From: JAICMB01 sp963838885
Lineage (GTDB): Bacteria; Acidobacteriota; Terriglobia; Bryobacterales; Bryobacteraceae
Assembly (NCBI GenBank): GCA_963838885.1
Contig: CAWITB010000004.1
Span: forward strand, 124,001-188,000
Direction of reading: 5' to 3'
Length of the DNA stretch: 64,000 nucleotides
This document shows positions 10,103 through 18,340 of the stretch, in pieces. A model generated the notes under the pieces. It searched no databases, had not been told where the DNA came from, and saw only the letters and a list, made by a program, of their open reading frames with translations. Each line of letters starts with the position of its first letter. The first letter of the stretch is position 1. The position numbers were made by a program, and so were the translations under genes.

Positions 10103-10349
10103 GGCGCCGCATCACTTCCCGGTCAACGGCAGCACGCATCTGGGCAGGCGTTTTCGATTTGCGCTTGGACGCCAGGCACCCGGCAACTTCTTTGAGGGTG
10201 GTGGCCGGAAAACGGGCCGCGGGACGGAGCAGAACTCCGTCACCGGTTTCTTCGATCGTGAATTCCGTGCCCGGGCCCCAAGCCCGTGAAATCCGGATTC
10301 CCTTAGGCAGGATGATCTGACCCTTGGTCGAAAGTCGCGTGGTCTCCAT
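10083..10349 (-). CDS. AbrB/SpoVT-fold antitoxin, VapB-like
   Basis: An 88-residue protein starting METTRLSTKGQIILPKGI, the swapped-hairpin AbrB/MazE DNA-binding domain. It is followed by GTEFTIEETGDGVLLRP and a basic C-terminal tail likely to wrap the toxin. The frame stays open far upstream through the permease gene, but the AbrB motif fixes the start at 10349. It overlaps the PIN toxin start, so the two are probably co-translated. Such antitoxins usually repress their own promoter, which would lie at 10350-10402. Confidence 0.85.
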   Translation of the reverse strand: METTRLSTKGQIILPKGIRISRAWGPGTEFTIEETGDGVLLRPAARFPATTLKEVAGCLASKRKSKTPAQMRAAVDREVMRRRARDRY

Positions 10350-10402
10350 GTGTAAGACGCCAGTAAGATTGTCGCACATCCCTGTCCCGCGCTTCTCGGC
10401 TC

Positions 10403-11770
10403 TTAAGCCGCCCCACCCTCCGCCGCCCCGAGCGCGCCCGCCAGCGCCCGCGGCGGCCGCCGAAAACCGCGCGTGACCACCGCCAGATAAATCGTCCCGA
10501 TCGCCAGCCACGCAAACCCGGCAATCTTCGCCTTCTCCGTCAAGCTCATCCATATATACGCGCAAACCAGCGCCCCCAGCGCGGGAAACACCAGGTTGGT
10601 CGCAAAATCCATCCCGCTCCGTTTCCCCAGCCGGATGTAATAATGCCGGATCACGCTCAAGTTCACCAGAATAAAACCCACGAAAGCGCCGAAATTCAGC
10701 AGCTCCACCGCAAGCTGAAAGCGCATGAACACCGCCCCCACTAGCGATGCCGCGCCCATGGCGTAAATGCCTCGCGTCGGAGTCGAAAACTTGGGATCGA
10801 TGTACGCGAACACGCGCCTCGAAAGCACGCCGTCCCTTCCCATCCCGTACAGCAGCCGCGATGCTCCCGCCTGTCCCGTCAGCGCGCTGGCGAGCCCCGC
10901 AACCAGCAGCACCAACGTCAAAAACCCGAACATCCACGCCCCGCCAATCAGCCTGCCGATATCCAAAATCACCGTCTCCGGATCGGCGAAAGTCCGGTAA
11001 TCCGGCCACACAATCGCCGCCACGTACACCGTCACGAAACAAATCGCGGTCTGCAAGACGCACACCAGGACCGTCGCGATGGCAATATCGCGCTCCGGCC
11101 GTAGCGTGTCCTCCGCCAGCGTCGAAATCGCGTCGAAACCGATATAGGAGAGCGCCGCAACCGCCGCGCCCAGCATCAATGGCCGCAGGGCAAACGATTC
11201 CGGCCGGTAGAGCGCGCGCAGCGACAACAACCCGCCCGCCCCGTGCGACGACACGATAAATCGCGCCGCCAATACCACGAACAATACGGCGCACACGCTC
11301 ATGATCGCCATCATGACCGTGCTGGCGCGCGCCGTCATTCGAATCCCCGGAATGTTAATCGCCGTTAGCGCCAACGTGAACAGCGCCGCCCAAACCAGGT
11401 AAGGGACCCCCGGCAGCAGCCTCTGCGCCGTAAGCGCGACATAGATAATGCTGACCAGCGGGATCAGAAAATAATCCAGAATCATCGCCCAACCGGCCAG
11501 AAACCCGACATGCGGATTCAGCGCCCGTTGCGCGTAGGTGTACGTCGATCCCGCCGAGGGAAACGCCCCCGACATCTTGCCATAGCTCGCCGCCGTAAAC
11601 AGCATCGCCACCATGGCAACCAGGTAACTCAGCGCCGCATGTCCGTGCGATGTTTGCTGCACGATGCCGTACACCGGATAGGGCGCCGTGGGGCCCAGCA
11701 GCACCAGCCCGTAAAGGATGAGATCCCGTCTCGACAGCACGCGCTTCAGCGATGCTGCCGAAACGCTCAT
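10403..11770 (-). CDS. APC-family amino acid permease
   Basis: A 455-residue integral membrane protein with about 12 hydrophobic segments. The start region LYGLVLLGPTAPYPVYGIV resembles the first unwound helix of APC transporters, and ALSYIGFDAISTLAEDTLRPER matches the conserved loop near helix 6. It ends in a hydrophobic helix and a short basic tail. The ATG at 11770 overlaps the stop of the upstream M28 peptidase by 4 bases (ATGA), so translation is coupled. Pairing with an exported peptidase suggests uptake of released amino acids. That link is inference. The substrate is unknown. Confidence 0.8.
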   Translation of the reverse strand: MSVSAASLKRVLSRRDLILYGLVLLGPTAPYPVYGIVQQTSHGHAALSYLVAMVAMLFTAASYGKMSGAFPSAGSTYTYAQRALNPHVGFLAGWAMILDYFLIPLVSIIYVALTAQRLLPGVPYLVWAALFTLALTAINIPGIRMTARASTVMMAIMSVCAVLFVVLAARFIVSSHGAGGLLSLRALYRPESFALRPLMLGAAVAALSYIGFDAISTLAEDTLRPERDIAIATVLVCVLQTAICFVTVYVAAIVWPDYRTFADPETVILDIGRLIGGAWMFGFLTLVLLVAGLASALTGQAGASRLLYGMGRDGVLSRRVFAYIDPKFSTPTRGIYAMGAASLVGAVFMRFQLAVELLNFGAFVGFILVNLSVIRHYYIRLGKRSGMDFATNLVFPALGALVCAYIWMSLTEKAKIAGFAWLAIGTIYLAVVTRGFRRPPRALAGALGAAEGGAA

Positions 11771-13806
11771 TGCTTGCCGGCGGCGAAATCGACGTAGCCG
11801 TGCCGCTGCAAAAACCGGAAGTACCCCACGAAATCGAAACGCGCCGGCCCCAGCTCCAGACGGGTCAGCCGTATTACGTCCGCCAGATTGCGCCGCCCGT
11901 CGCACCAGTACAGCGCGATCGTCGGAACGCTCGCCCACGCGCCCGAAGGATACCCCTCGCGCTCGTCCGGCGCCAGTTCGTCCAGCGGTATCGTTCCATA
12001 TCGCTTCCGCTTTACGACAATCGACCGCGCTTCCGCGAGCTGCGGATCGGGCGGAGCGGGAGCCGGCTCAACGTCGCCCGCGCCGCCCAGCTCCGCCCAG
12101 CGGCGATTTGCAGCCGCGCGTAACATCGCGTCTTCCTGCTGGCCCAATTCCGCCAGTCCCGCAACAAAGGGCCGGATCTGTCCCCGCGCCTCCTCCTGCC
12201 GATCCTTCGCGACCAGCCGCAGCACCGACAATACCGACTGGCTTTCCCGATCGACCGTATACGCCATCTTGTCAAGCCCCTCGGCAAGCGCCCGTCCAAT
12301 ACCGTTTTTGTTCGAAGCCGCCGTCAGGCGGTCCAGAAACGGCCCGCTCGCCGCGCCAATCTGCTCATACCCGCGCCGCTGCGCAACAGCCGCGAGCCAA
12401 TACGACTCCGGCTCCCCCGCCGCCGCGATGTAGTAAAGATAAGCCGCATTCATGATCGCCAGATCCCGCAGCGATCGTTCGTCCACGCGATCCGGCGTGT
12501 CCTCGCTGTTATGATGCGTCTCCACTCCGCTCCCGCTGTACGGCCACGTCGTCGGTATTCCCACCGTCGGCTCACCCAAATACGCGTCCGTTCCGCTGCG
12601 GTATTCGCCCCAGTGCCACGGCCGCGCCACGCTCGGCAGATATTCCTGCGCGACGCGAAGCACGAACGCATCCACATATGATTTCGCGACATGCGGATTC
12701 AAATAAAACGTGTACTCCGTTCCCGCCAAGCCGTACAGCGCCGCGGGCGTGTCCACGCACATCGCCGCAACCGTGTGCCGCACCCGCTCCGGAAATCGCC
12801 CCACATAATCGAGCGTCCCGTACATTTCCGGCATCAGCAAAATTCGAATCGTGCGTTTCGGACGCGGCAGCTTTCCCGCCTCGATCAGCCTATTCAGCGT
12901 TGCCAGCGATTCCACCAGCCCCGCCACTCCCGTCGCGTTATCTTCCGCGCCTTGCTCCGACGTATGCCCCAGCGTCAAAACCTCTTCGTCAGTCTCCGAG
13001 CCTGGAATCACCGCCGTCGTGTACGGATACGACCCCGCGTAATAACGGCTCTCCACCAGCGCATGAGCTCGCACCCTTTTGCCCGCCGCGAGCAAGCTCC
13101 TCAAATATGCCGCCTGCCGCGGCGATATCGAAAAAGACAATAACGGAGTACTTGCCTTCGTGAACGCCCACCCGTTGTCGCCCCAGGCATTAATCCATTG
13201 CCGCCCGTCCGCAAGCCCGGGATTTTCCGTAAACGCGTTGATCGCCCCCAACGCTCCGGCCTTCACCAGCAGCCACTTGATGCCCGCTGGATTTACCGGG
13301 GTCAGCACCAGCTTCCCGCGCAGATCCTCGCGGGCTATGGCGGCCGCCGTCGCATTCTTGACCTCAACAATGTCAGCGTCAATGCCGCCCGGCGGAGTCG
13401 CTCCACTCCACATTCCGAGCGACGATGGAATCGCTTCGTAATCCGCCAGCACGCGCAAATTTTCCGCGGCGCTGGAGTCCAGCAGCTCCAGCCGTGCCCG
13501 CTTCACGTCCCAAGCGAGCGGCATCGTCCAGAAGCCCGCCTGCGTCACCCCGTCCGCGGGCGTCTCCACGATTTCAGCGCGCTTCAATCCAGCCGCCTCG
13601 AGCGCGCCTTTCAAATATTCCGCCGTCTGATGAAACTTCGGGAATGTGAACCAGCGGTCCGTCGAGTACACCGTGCGCATCACGTCCATGGCCTCGCGCG
13701 GCCGCACCTCGCTCCTCGCTTGTTTCACGACTTCGCCGAGCGGCACGGCTCCAAACCCAGCTCCGCCCAGCGTAAAAATGGCACAAGCGATGCCGGCGAA
13801 TCTCAT
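11767..13806 (-). CDS. Secreted M28-type aminopeptidase with C-terminal extension
   Basis: A protein of about 679 residues. I chose the ATG at 13806 because it opens a signal peptide (MRFAGIACAIFTLGGAGFG); an in-frame ATG 42 bases upstream adds only basic residues. A PA-like insert lies near residues 120-230. The M28 zinc site includes LTLGHTSEQGAEDNATG, MPEMYGTLDY and the late VETHHNSEDTPDRVD. The last ~60 residues (WCDGRRNLADVIRL, FLQRHGYVDF) look like a small winged-helix-type domain often seen at the end of these acidobacterial peptidases. The gene sits between the M56 sensor and the permease. A decayed paralogue of its C-terminal half lies at 26.2 kb. Confidence 0.8.
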   Translation of the reverse strand: MRFAGIACAIFTLGGAGFGAVPLGEVVKQARSEVRPREAMDVMRTVYSTDRWFTFPKFHQTAEYLKGALEAAGLKRAEIVETPADGVTQAGFWTMPLAWDVKRARLELLDSSAAENLRVLADYEAIPSSLGMWSGATPPGGIDADIVEVKNATAAAIAREDLRGKLVLTPVNPAGIKWLLVKAGALGAINAFTENPGLADGRQWINAWGDNGWAFTKASTPLLSFSISPRQAAYLRSLLAAGKRVRAHALVESRYYAGSYPYTTAVIPGSETDEEVLTLGHTSEQGAEDNATGVAGLVESLATLNRLIEAGKLPRPKRTIRILLMPEMYGTLDYVGRFPERVRHTVAAMCVDTPAALYGLAGTEYTFYLNPHVAKSYVDAFVLRVAQEYLPSVARPWHWGEYRSGTDAYLGEPTVGIPTTWPYSGSGVETHHNSEDTPDRVDERSLRDLAIMNAAYLYYIAAAGEPESYWLAAVAQRRGYEQIGAASGPFLDRLTAASNKNGIGRALAEGLDKMAYTVDRESQSVLSVLRLVAKDRQEEARGQIRPFVAGLAELGQQEDAMLRAAANRRWAELGGAGDVEPAPAPPDPQLAEARSIVVKRKRYGTIPLDELAPDEREGYPSGAWASVPTIALYWCDGRRNLADVIRLTRLELGPARFDFVGYFRFLQRHGYVDFAAGKQ

Positions 13807-13866
13807 TTTCTTGAGTATCGCAACAAAGCTCAGCCGCGCAGCGCGCATCGGCGCGTCCGAGGCGGG

Positions 13867-15399
13867 TCACTCCAGGCGAAAATTCACCGTAATAGTCGTG
13901 ACCACCTCGACGGGCTCGCCGTTCAACAGCGTGGGCTCATAACGCCACTGGCTAACCGCGTCTCGCGCCGCTTGGACGAGTTCGGGATCGGCGGATTGGC
14001 TTAAAGTCGTCAGCGAGAGCAACGTCCCTTGTGTCCCAATCACGCCCTGCAGCACCACGCCGCCGGAGATTCCGTTTTCTTCGCAGCGAGCGGGATAAAT
14101 GGGCGCCACTTTATACACCAGTTTTGTCGCCTGAACCATGCCGCCGACGCGTATGCGTTGCTTGGGCCGCGACGCATCTGTAACGACGCCATTAGCGCCG
14201 CGCTGGCCGGCGACCTGCACTGTTTCGGCAACGGACCCGACCTCGAGCACCGGATTCACCTCAACGGCGCCTCCGGCCGCGACGGTCAATTGCCGGCGAT
14301 AAGGCGCAAATCCGGGAGCGCGCACTTCAACGGCATAACGCCCCGGCGGAAGCGAGTGGAACGCGTAGCCGCCCTCCGCGCCGGAAAAGGCGGCCTCTTT
14401 GTTGTGCGTATCGAGGCCTATCGCCGTAATTGCCGCGCGCGGCACGGTTGCGCCGCTCGGATCGGAGATAACTCCGGCGATCGCCGCCGTCGAAGCCGAG
14501 GATTGCGCGCGCATGGTCGCGATGGGGACAACGATGCACGCAGCGAGTACGGCCGCCGCCATCACAAGCTTTGCTGTAACGCGGCGGCGGTTCGCCTCGG
14601 GCTTCAGGACAGCCTCAAGGCGTTTCTCGAAATCGCGAGAATGGAATGACACCGACATGGGAAGAGATCCTTTCATTTGGATGGATTTCAGAACGGCGAG
14701 CAAGTGCCCGGCATAATCGGACGGCTTCGTGCCCAAACTGAGCACCGCGTCGTCGCACGCTCGCTCGCGTTCTCCTCGGAAGCGCGCAACTGCGAGCCAC
14801 ACCAGCGGATGGAACCAGTACACGGCGCGGGCCGCTTCGGCGAGCCATTGCGTCAGACAATCGCGGCGCCGCACGTGCGCCAATTCATGCGCCAGCACGA
14901 GCCGCCGGCGCTCCTCCGGCCACGCCGCGGCGGCGAGCGGAAATAGAATCGCCGGCCGCAGCGCGCCGAACGCTAGAGGGATGTCGAGCGCGGCGGATTC
15001 GAGCACCGGCACGCCGTTCCGCTCCGCCCAGGACGCCGGCCGCGCTCTCCGCGCCAGCAGCAACAGACGCACATAGGCGGCGAGCATACGGACAACCGCG
15101 ACGGCAATGCCAAGCTCCCAGATCGCCACGTACGGAATCCGCGTCCGCTGACGTTCAGCCGGCGCCGGGGTGGAGGGCGCGTCCTCGGTTACGATCGGCG
15201 TCCACTGGTCCGCGCGAGCCGGAACGCTCACATGCCACGAAAATCCCCGCCACTGCAACGCCGGCAGCAACAACAAAGCCGCGAAGACGCACGTCCAAAG
15301 AAGATGCCGCGCCGCCGCGGAGGCGCGCCCCAGCGCGGCGTAGACCGCAAATCCCGCGAGCAGCACAACCGTTGCCCGAAACAAAAGCGCCGCCGCCAT
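13867..15399 (-). CDS. M56 (BlaR1-like) membrane metalloprotease with TonB C-terminal domain
   Basis: A 510-residue protein in three parts. The N-terminal ~300 residues carry membrane helices and an M56 zinc motif (LVLAHELAHVRRRDCL, HExxH) followed by ERERACDDAVL. A carboxypeptidase-regulatory-like beta domain covers ~305-380 (IAGVISDPSGATVPRAAITAI). The last ~90 residues form a TonB-type domain (YPARCEENGISGGVVLQGVIG, WRYEPTLLNGEPVEV). In BlaR1 systems the protease inactivates the BlaI repressor on sensing a signal. Here the beta-lactam sensor domain is replaced by the other two, so the signal is unknown. It starts 3 bases after the BlaI stop. Confidence 0.85.
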   Translation of the reverse strand: MAAALLFRATVVLLAGFAVYAALGRASAAARHLLWTCVFAALLLLPALQWRGFSWHVSVPARADQWTPIVTEDAPSTPAPAERQRTRIPYVAIWELGIAVAVVRMLAAYVRLLLLARRARPASWAERNGVPVLESAALDIPLAFGALRPAILFPLAAAAWPEERRRLVLAHELAHVRRRDCLTQWLAEAARAVYWFHPLVWLAVARFRGERERACDDAVLSLGTKPSDYAGHLLAVLKSIQMKGSLPMSVSFHSRDFEKRLEAVLKPEANRRRVTAKLVMAAAVLAACIVVPIATMRAQSSASTAAIAGVISDPSGATVPRAAITAIGLDTHNKEAAFSGAEGGYAFHSLPPGRYAVEVRAPGFAPYRRQLTVAAGGAVEVNPVLEVGSVAETVQVAGQRGANGVVTDASRPKQRIRVGGMVQATKLVYKVAPIYPARCEENGISGGVVLQGVIGTQGTLLSLTTLSQSADPELVQAARDAVSQWRYEPTLLNGEPVEVVTTITVNFRLE

Positions 15400-15402
15400 T
15401 CC

Positions 15403-15795
15403 TCACCGCCCTTCGCGCCTGGCTTGCGCAATCAGCGCCGACATGCGCGCCAGTTCGTCATCCGTCGCTTTGTCCGCCCCCTTGCCAATTAGCGCGGCCA
15501 TAACCTGCTCCGTCGAGCCATTGAAAAAAGTGTCGATCAGGTGCCGCAGCGCGGATTGCCGCGCGCGCTCCGGAGCGAGCGTCGGAACATACACATAGCG
15601 CAGCTCCTCGGCGCGATGCCGCACCTGCCCCTTCTCCTCGAGCACCCGCAGCTTCGCGCGCACCGCGGAATAACTCGGCGCATCCGGCAGCTCGCCAAGA
15701 ATTTCCGCCGCCGTGGCCCGCCCCAGCCGGTAGAGGACGTCCATGATCTGCCTCTCCCGCCGCGGCAGCGCCTTATGCTGCTTTTGTAGCGACAT
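15403..15795 (-). CDS. BlaI/MecI/CopY-family transcriptional repressor
   Basis: A 130-residue winged-helix repressor. The core motif LPRRERQIMDVLYRLGRATAAEILGELP is followed by SYSAVRAKLRVLEEKGQVRH, the DNA-recognition helix and wing. The C-terminal half (FFNGSTEQVMAALIGKG) forms the dimerisation part. The ATG at 15795 is supported by the family N-terminus; the frame is open further upstream but without homology. It leads a transcript with the M56 protease that should cleave it or otherwise relieve repression. The peptidase and permease follow and may be part of the same regulon. Confidence 0.9.
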   Translation of the reverse strand: MSLQKQHKALPRRERQIMDVLYRLGRATAAEILGELPDAPSYSAVRAKLRVLEEKGQVRHRAEELRYVYVPTLAPERARQSALRHLIDTFFNGSTEQVMAALIGKGADKATDDELARMSALIAQARREGR

Positions 15796-15811
15796 GCTGC
15801 AAAAGTAGCAT
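15794..15811. promoter_or_regulatory. Probable BlaI operator at the blaI start
   Basis: The dyad ATGCT-N8-AGCAT (15794-15811) contains CTGC-AAAA-GTAG, close to the CTAC-N4-GTAG type core bound by BlaI-family repressors. It overlaps the first codon of the repressor gene. A second half-like TTTGTAGC lies beside it at 15783-15790. This fits autoregulation, but binding is inferred. Confidence 0.45.
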
Positions 15812-16036
15812 TTCCGGCCGGAGCCGTCAAGCCCCAACTTCGCGCCGCTTACAACGATGCAATCTCGAAACCGATTGCCACGCGGCCGTGAGGGAGGGCC
15901 GCGTGATCCCGGCAGCGCCGCGCATGAAATCGCCCATCGTTGGGGAACCTCGCGCCCTCGCCGGTCTCGCGGCGCGGTTTTCATTTCCCTGTCCCCCACG
16001 CGCCGAGAGGTAAGGTTGGATCTCCCATGGTGAGCT

Positions 16037-16065
16037 TTGCATGTAACTACAAAAACAGCTACAAT
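16037..16065 (+). promoter_or_regulatory. Candidate sigma70-type promoter for brnTA, possibly leaderless
   Basis: TTGCAT at 16037-16042 and TACAAT at 16060-16065 are separated by 17 bases. The expected start of transcription falls at or within a few bases of the brnT ATG (16071), which also lacks a clear ribosome site. CTACAA is repeated at 16047 and 16059 inside the promoter and could be an operator. Confidence 0.4.
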
Positions 16066-16070
16066 ACCGG

Positions 16071-16349
16071 ATGTCATTCGAATGGGACGAGCGTAAAGCC
16101 GCGTGGAATATCGCTAAACACGGCGTGCCTTTCGAATATGCGGTGCGCGTGTTTCTGGACCGAACCGGCTGGATCGAGAGGACGCCCGCCGCAACTACAG
16201 CGAGGAACGGCGACTCACCCTCGGCAAAAATCGGAGCGCGGCTTTTTGTGGTCGCCTATTCCCCGCGCGGTAAAGTCATACGAGTGATTTCCGCGCGAAA
16301 GGCGAATGAACGCGAACAGAGGCGGTACGATGAAACGCTATCGGCTTGA
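16071..16349 (+). CDS. brnT: BrnT-family ribonuclease toxin with a frame-shifted middle segment
   Basis: A 92-residue protein with the BrnT signature at both ends: FEWDERKAAWNIAKHGVPFEYA at the start and RLFVVAYSPRGKVIRVISARKANERE at the end. BrnT is a RelE-fold RNase neutralised by BrnA. The middle (WIERTPAATTARNGDSPSAK) does not fit the family. The same DNA read one frame over gives EDARRNYSEERRLTLGK, which does. So the gene appears to have lost one base near 16176 and gained one in the A run 16226-16230, restoring frame after about 17 altered residues. The activity of this version is doubtful. It overlaps brnA by 20 bases. Confidence 0.8.
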   Translation: MSFEWDERKAAWNIAKHGVPFEYAVRVFLDRTGWIERTPAATTARNGDSPSAKIGARLFVVAYSPRGKVIRVISARKANEREQRRYDETLSA

Positions 16350-16659
16350 TCCCCAAAAAACCCGGCGGCTGACCGCGGCAGAAGCCCGGCGGTTAGATGC
16401 AACGCCCATTGACTATTCGGAAATTCCGCCTCTTGGCGACGATTTTTTTTCGAAGGCAACGGAAGCATGGCCTCCGGTTAAACGGCAACTCACCATCCGT
16501 CTGGACGCCGACGTCCTGAATTGGCTTAGGTCTCGCGGCAAGGGCTATCAGACGCGCATCAATCGGATTTTGCGGGCCGCGATGGAGAGCCGGCCCCCTT
16601 CCATGGCGGCGCCGGGGAACAACACGAAGCGGCGCGGCGGGTTGAAACCGTTACAATAG
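16330..16659 (+). CDS. brnA: BrnA-family antitoxin
   Basis: A 109-residue protein from the ATG at 16330 (MKRYRLDPQKTRRLTAAEA), which overlaps the brnT stop. A flexible toxin-binding N-terminal part is followed by the ribbon-helix-helix DNA-binding segment PPVKRQLTIRLDADVLNWLR ... YQTRINRILRAAM. An in-frame ATG at 16306 would add 8 residues and is less likely. Known BrnA proteins bind BrnT and repress the shared promoter. This one looks intact, unlike its toxin partner. Confidence 0.85.
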   Translation: MKRYRLDPQKTRRLTAAEARRLDATPIDYSEIPPLGDDFFSKATEAWPPVKRQLTIRLDADVLNWLRSRGKGYQTRINRILRAAMESRPPSMAAPGNNTKRRGGLKPLQ

Positions 16660-16736
16660 CCAGCGGCTGAGCCGACCCGCTTTCCTTACAAACGCCCGCC
16701 CCAACAAACGCGAGAATCAAAGCGATAAGTCAGGCT

Positions 16737-17282
16737 TCAGATCGCCGCGTAAACGCTCTTCCCCTGCCCCACATACGCCTCGTAGAAATGCTGGTAAACC
16801 GCCTCGCACTTCTGCTCATAAAGACCTTTAGAATACGCCCTCGGAAGCTGATTCAAAATGTCCTGAATCGTGACCAATACCATCGCCCGCGTGGTCTGCT
16901 GCTTCCGCCAGTCCAGCACCAGTTTCTCCCGCGTCAGCTTCTCCAGCAGCGACCTCGCCACCCTCTTCACCTCCGCCGTTTCCTGCTTGCTCAGAGTAAT
17001 CGCCGGTTTGGTCAGCAGATCGAAAATAACGAGTTCTTCCTCGCTCAACTGCTCCGCGATGCCGCGCTTCTCTTCCTCCTTCAGCCTCATCATGAACGCC
17101 ATCAACTTCGCGAACCAGGTCTCCACGTTCGCCGATCCCGCATTGTACTCGTCCGCATACCGCAGAAAAATCAGTCCCAGTACGGGCACGCTGTACTCCG
17201 ACGATTTCAGCCCCGAGTTCGCCCGCAGTTCATCCGCTGCGCTCCACAGCCGCTTTTCGAGTTCTGTAGTATTGGCCGGCAT
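16737..17282 (-). pseudogene. Type I restriction remnant: HsdM N-terminus joined to HsdR C-terminus
   Basis: An open 181-residue frame made of two unrelated pieces. Residues 1-44 (LEKRLWSAADELRANSGLKS ... LGLIFLRYAD) are the start of the HsdM methyltransferase N-terminal domain. Residues 45-181 (YNAGSANVETWFAKL, EEELVIFDLLTKPAI, LEKLTREKLVLDWRKQQ, CEAVYQHFYEAYVG) are the extreme C-terminal helical domain of HsdR. The join is near 17150. The simplest reading is an in-frame deletion that removed most of hsdM, any hsdS and most of hsdR. Neither the methyltransferase nor the nuclease/translocase motifs remain, so restriction activity is lost. Confidence 0.75.
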
Positions 17283-17433
17283 GATGCTTTAGCGGCCTAG
17301 AAAGCCGGCTCCGCTTTCTGCTTTGGCATGAACACTCAGTCTATCTCTCGCTCACTAGCGACGCCGTCAACCGGCGGCAACTATCGCAGTCCGGCATTGA
17401 CACAAGCTCCCGGACCCCCTACCCTGAAAGCGC

Positions 17434-17658
17434 ATGGAAGTTCATTTCACCCCTGAACAGGAAGCCCGGCTCTCGCAGCTCGCCAGCCATGCTGGTACGG
17501 ACACCGAGCTTTTAGTCAAAAATGCCGCTTTGCGCCTGTTGGAAGAGGCCGCTTCTTTTCGTGAAGGCGTTGAGCGAGGAATCGCGGCGGCGGAGCGCGG
17601 CGAGTTCGTGGAGCATGAAGAAGTCTGGGCTAACGTCGAAAACATCCTGCAGCCCTGA
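17434..17658 (+). CDS. ParD/CopG-like antitoxin
   Basis: A 74-residue protein beginning MEVHFTPEQEARLSQLASHAG, with a helical central part (NAALRLLEEAASFREGVERGIAAAERGEFVEHEEV) typical of small antitoxins that precede RelE/ParE toxins. Its TGA overlaps the toxin ATG by one base (TGATG), so translation is coupled. It should bind and neutralise the next product and repress the operon. Confidence 0.8.
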   Translation: MEVHFTPEQEARLSQLASHAGTDTELLVKNAALRLLEEAASFREGVERGIAAAERGEFVEHEEVWANVENILQP

Positions 17659-17933
17659 TGCGCGTTCGATGGACGGCGCCCGCTGCCCAAGACCTTTACA
17701 AGATCACCCGCTATATCCGGCGCGACAATTCCACGGCGGCCCGCGAAGTGGCAAAGACTATCTATGACGGCTGCGAAAGCCTCATCAATTCCCCCTATCG
17801 TGGTCGCAAGGGGCGGATCGAAGGCGCCCGTGAGCTGGTTTTCCCAGGGCTGCCCTACATCGCCATTTACCGCATCACAGAGCAGGTCATTGAAATCCTG
17901 CACATCTATCATGGTGCGCAAGACCGGCCTTGA
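17658..17933 (+). CDS. ParE/RelE-superfamily toxin
   Basis: A 91-residue protein of the RelE/ParE fold: WTAPAAQDLYKITRYIRRDN at the start, then INSPYRGRKGRIEGARELVF and a C-terminal YIAIYRITEQVIEILHIYHGAQDRP, the usual end strand of the family with His and Arg. Members either cut mRNA on the ribosome or poison gyrase; sequence alone does not decide which. It follows its antitoxin with a one-base overlap. Confidence 0.85.
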   Translation: MRVRWTAPAAQDLYKITRYIRRDNSTAAREVAKTIYDGCESLINSPYRGRKGRIEGARELVFPGLPYIAIYRITEQVIEILHIYHGAQDRP

Positions 17934-18340
17934 AAATCCCTTAATTCCTGTTCTTTGCCGCCCCACGTCGCCACAAATTTCGTCGCTTTCGTCACGGATC
18001 GCCTTCCTCTTGTCATTCGGCCAACGTGCACGCCCAAGCAATGATTCTCCCGCAAATCCGCGAAGGGTTTACGATCGCCTCCGTAGGAGCAGTCGCAAAA
18101 GCGCGCACGCCTCTGCATAATTGAGAGCGCCGCGCCGGAGTCCTTCAACGTTAACGGCAGCCACGCAAGACAACTTCACGTGTCCTTGCTATTTTCGCGA
18201 TCTGTGGCCCAGGGCTACCAGTTTCCACCCCAAACCCCACCTACCGCAACACCCGGTCACCACCATCTTCTCCCGCCAACTCAACAACTTACAAGAAAAC
18301 GCTTGTACCCCGCCCCCCAATAATAAATATAGAAGGACCT
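17934..18340. other. Intergenic region without a recognised gene
   Basis: About 400 bases between the ParE-like toxin and the ATPase gene. Short frames in both directions have no recognisable domain. Composition shifts from average to C-rich toward 18200. No RNA gene seen. Confidence 0.5.

Noticed and set aside
10350..11294. Long upstream extension of the AbrB antitoxin frame
   Set aside because: It is antisense-phase sequence of the permease gene on the same strand, rich in Arg/Gly/Ala, with no homology. The AbrB motif sets the start at 10349.
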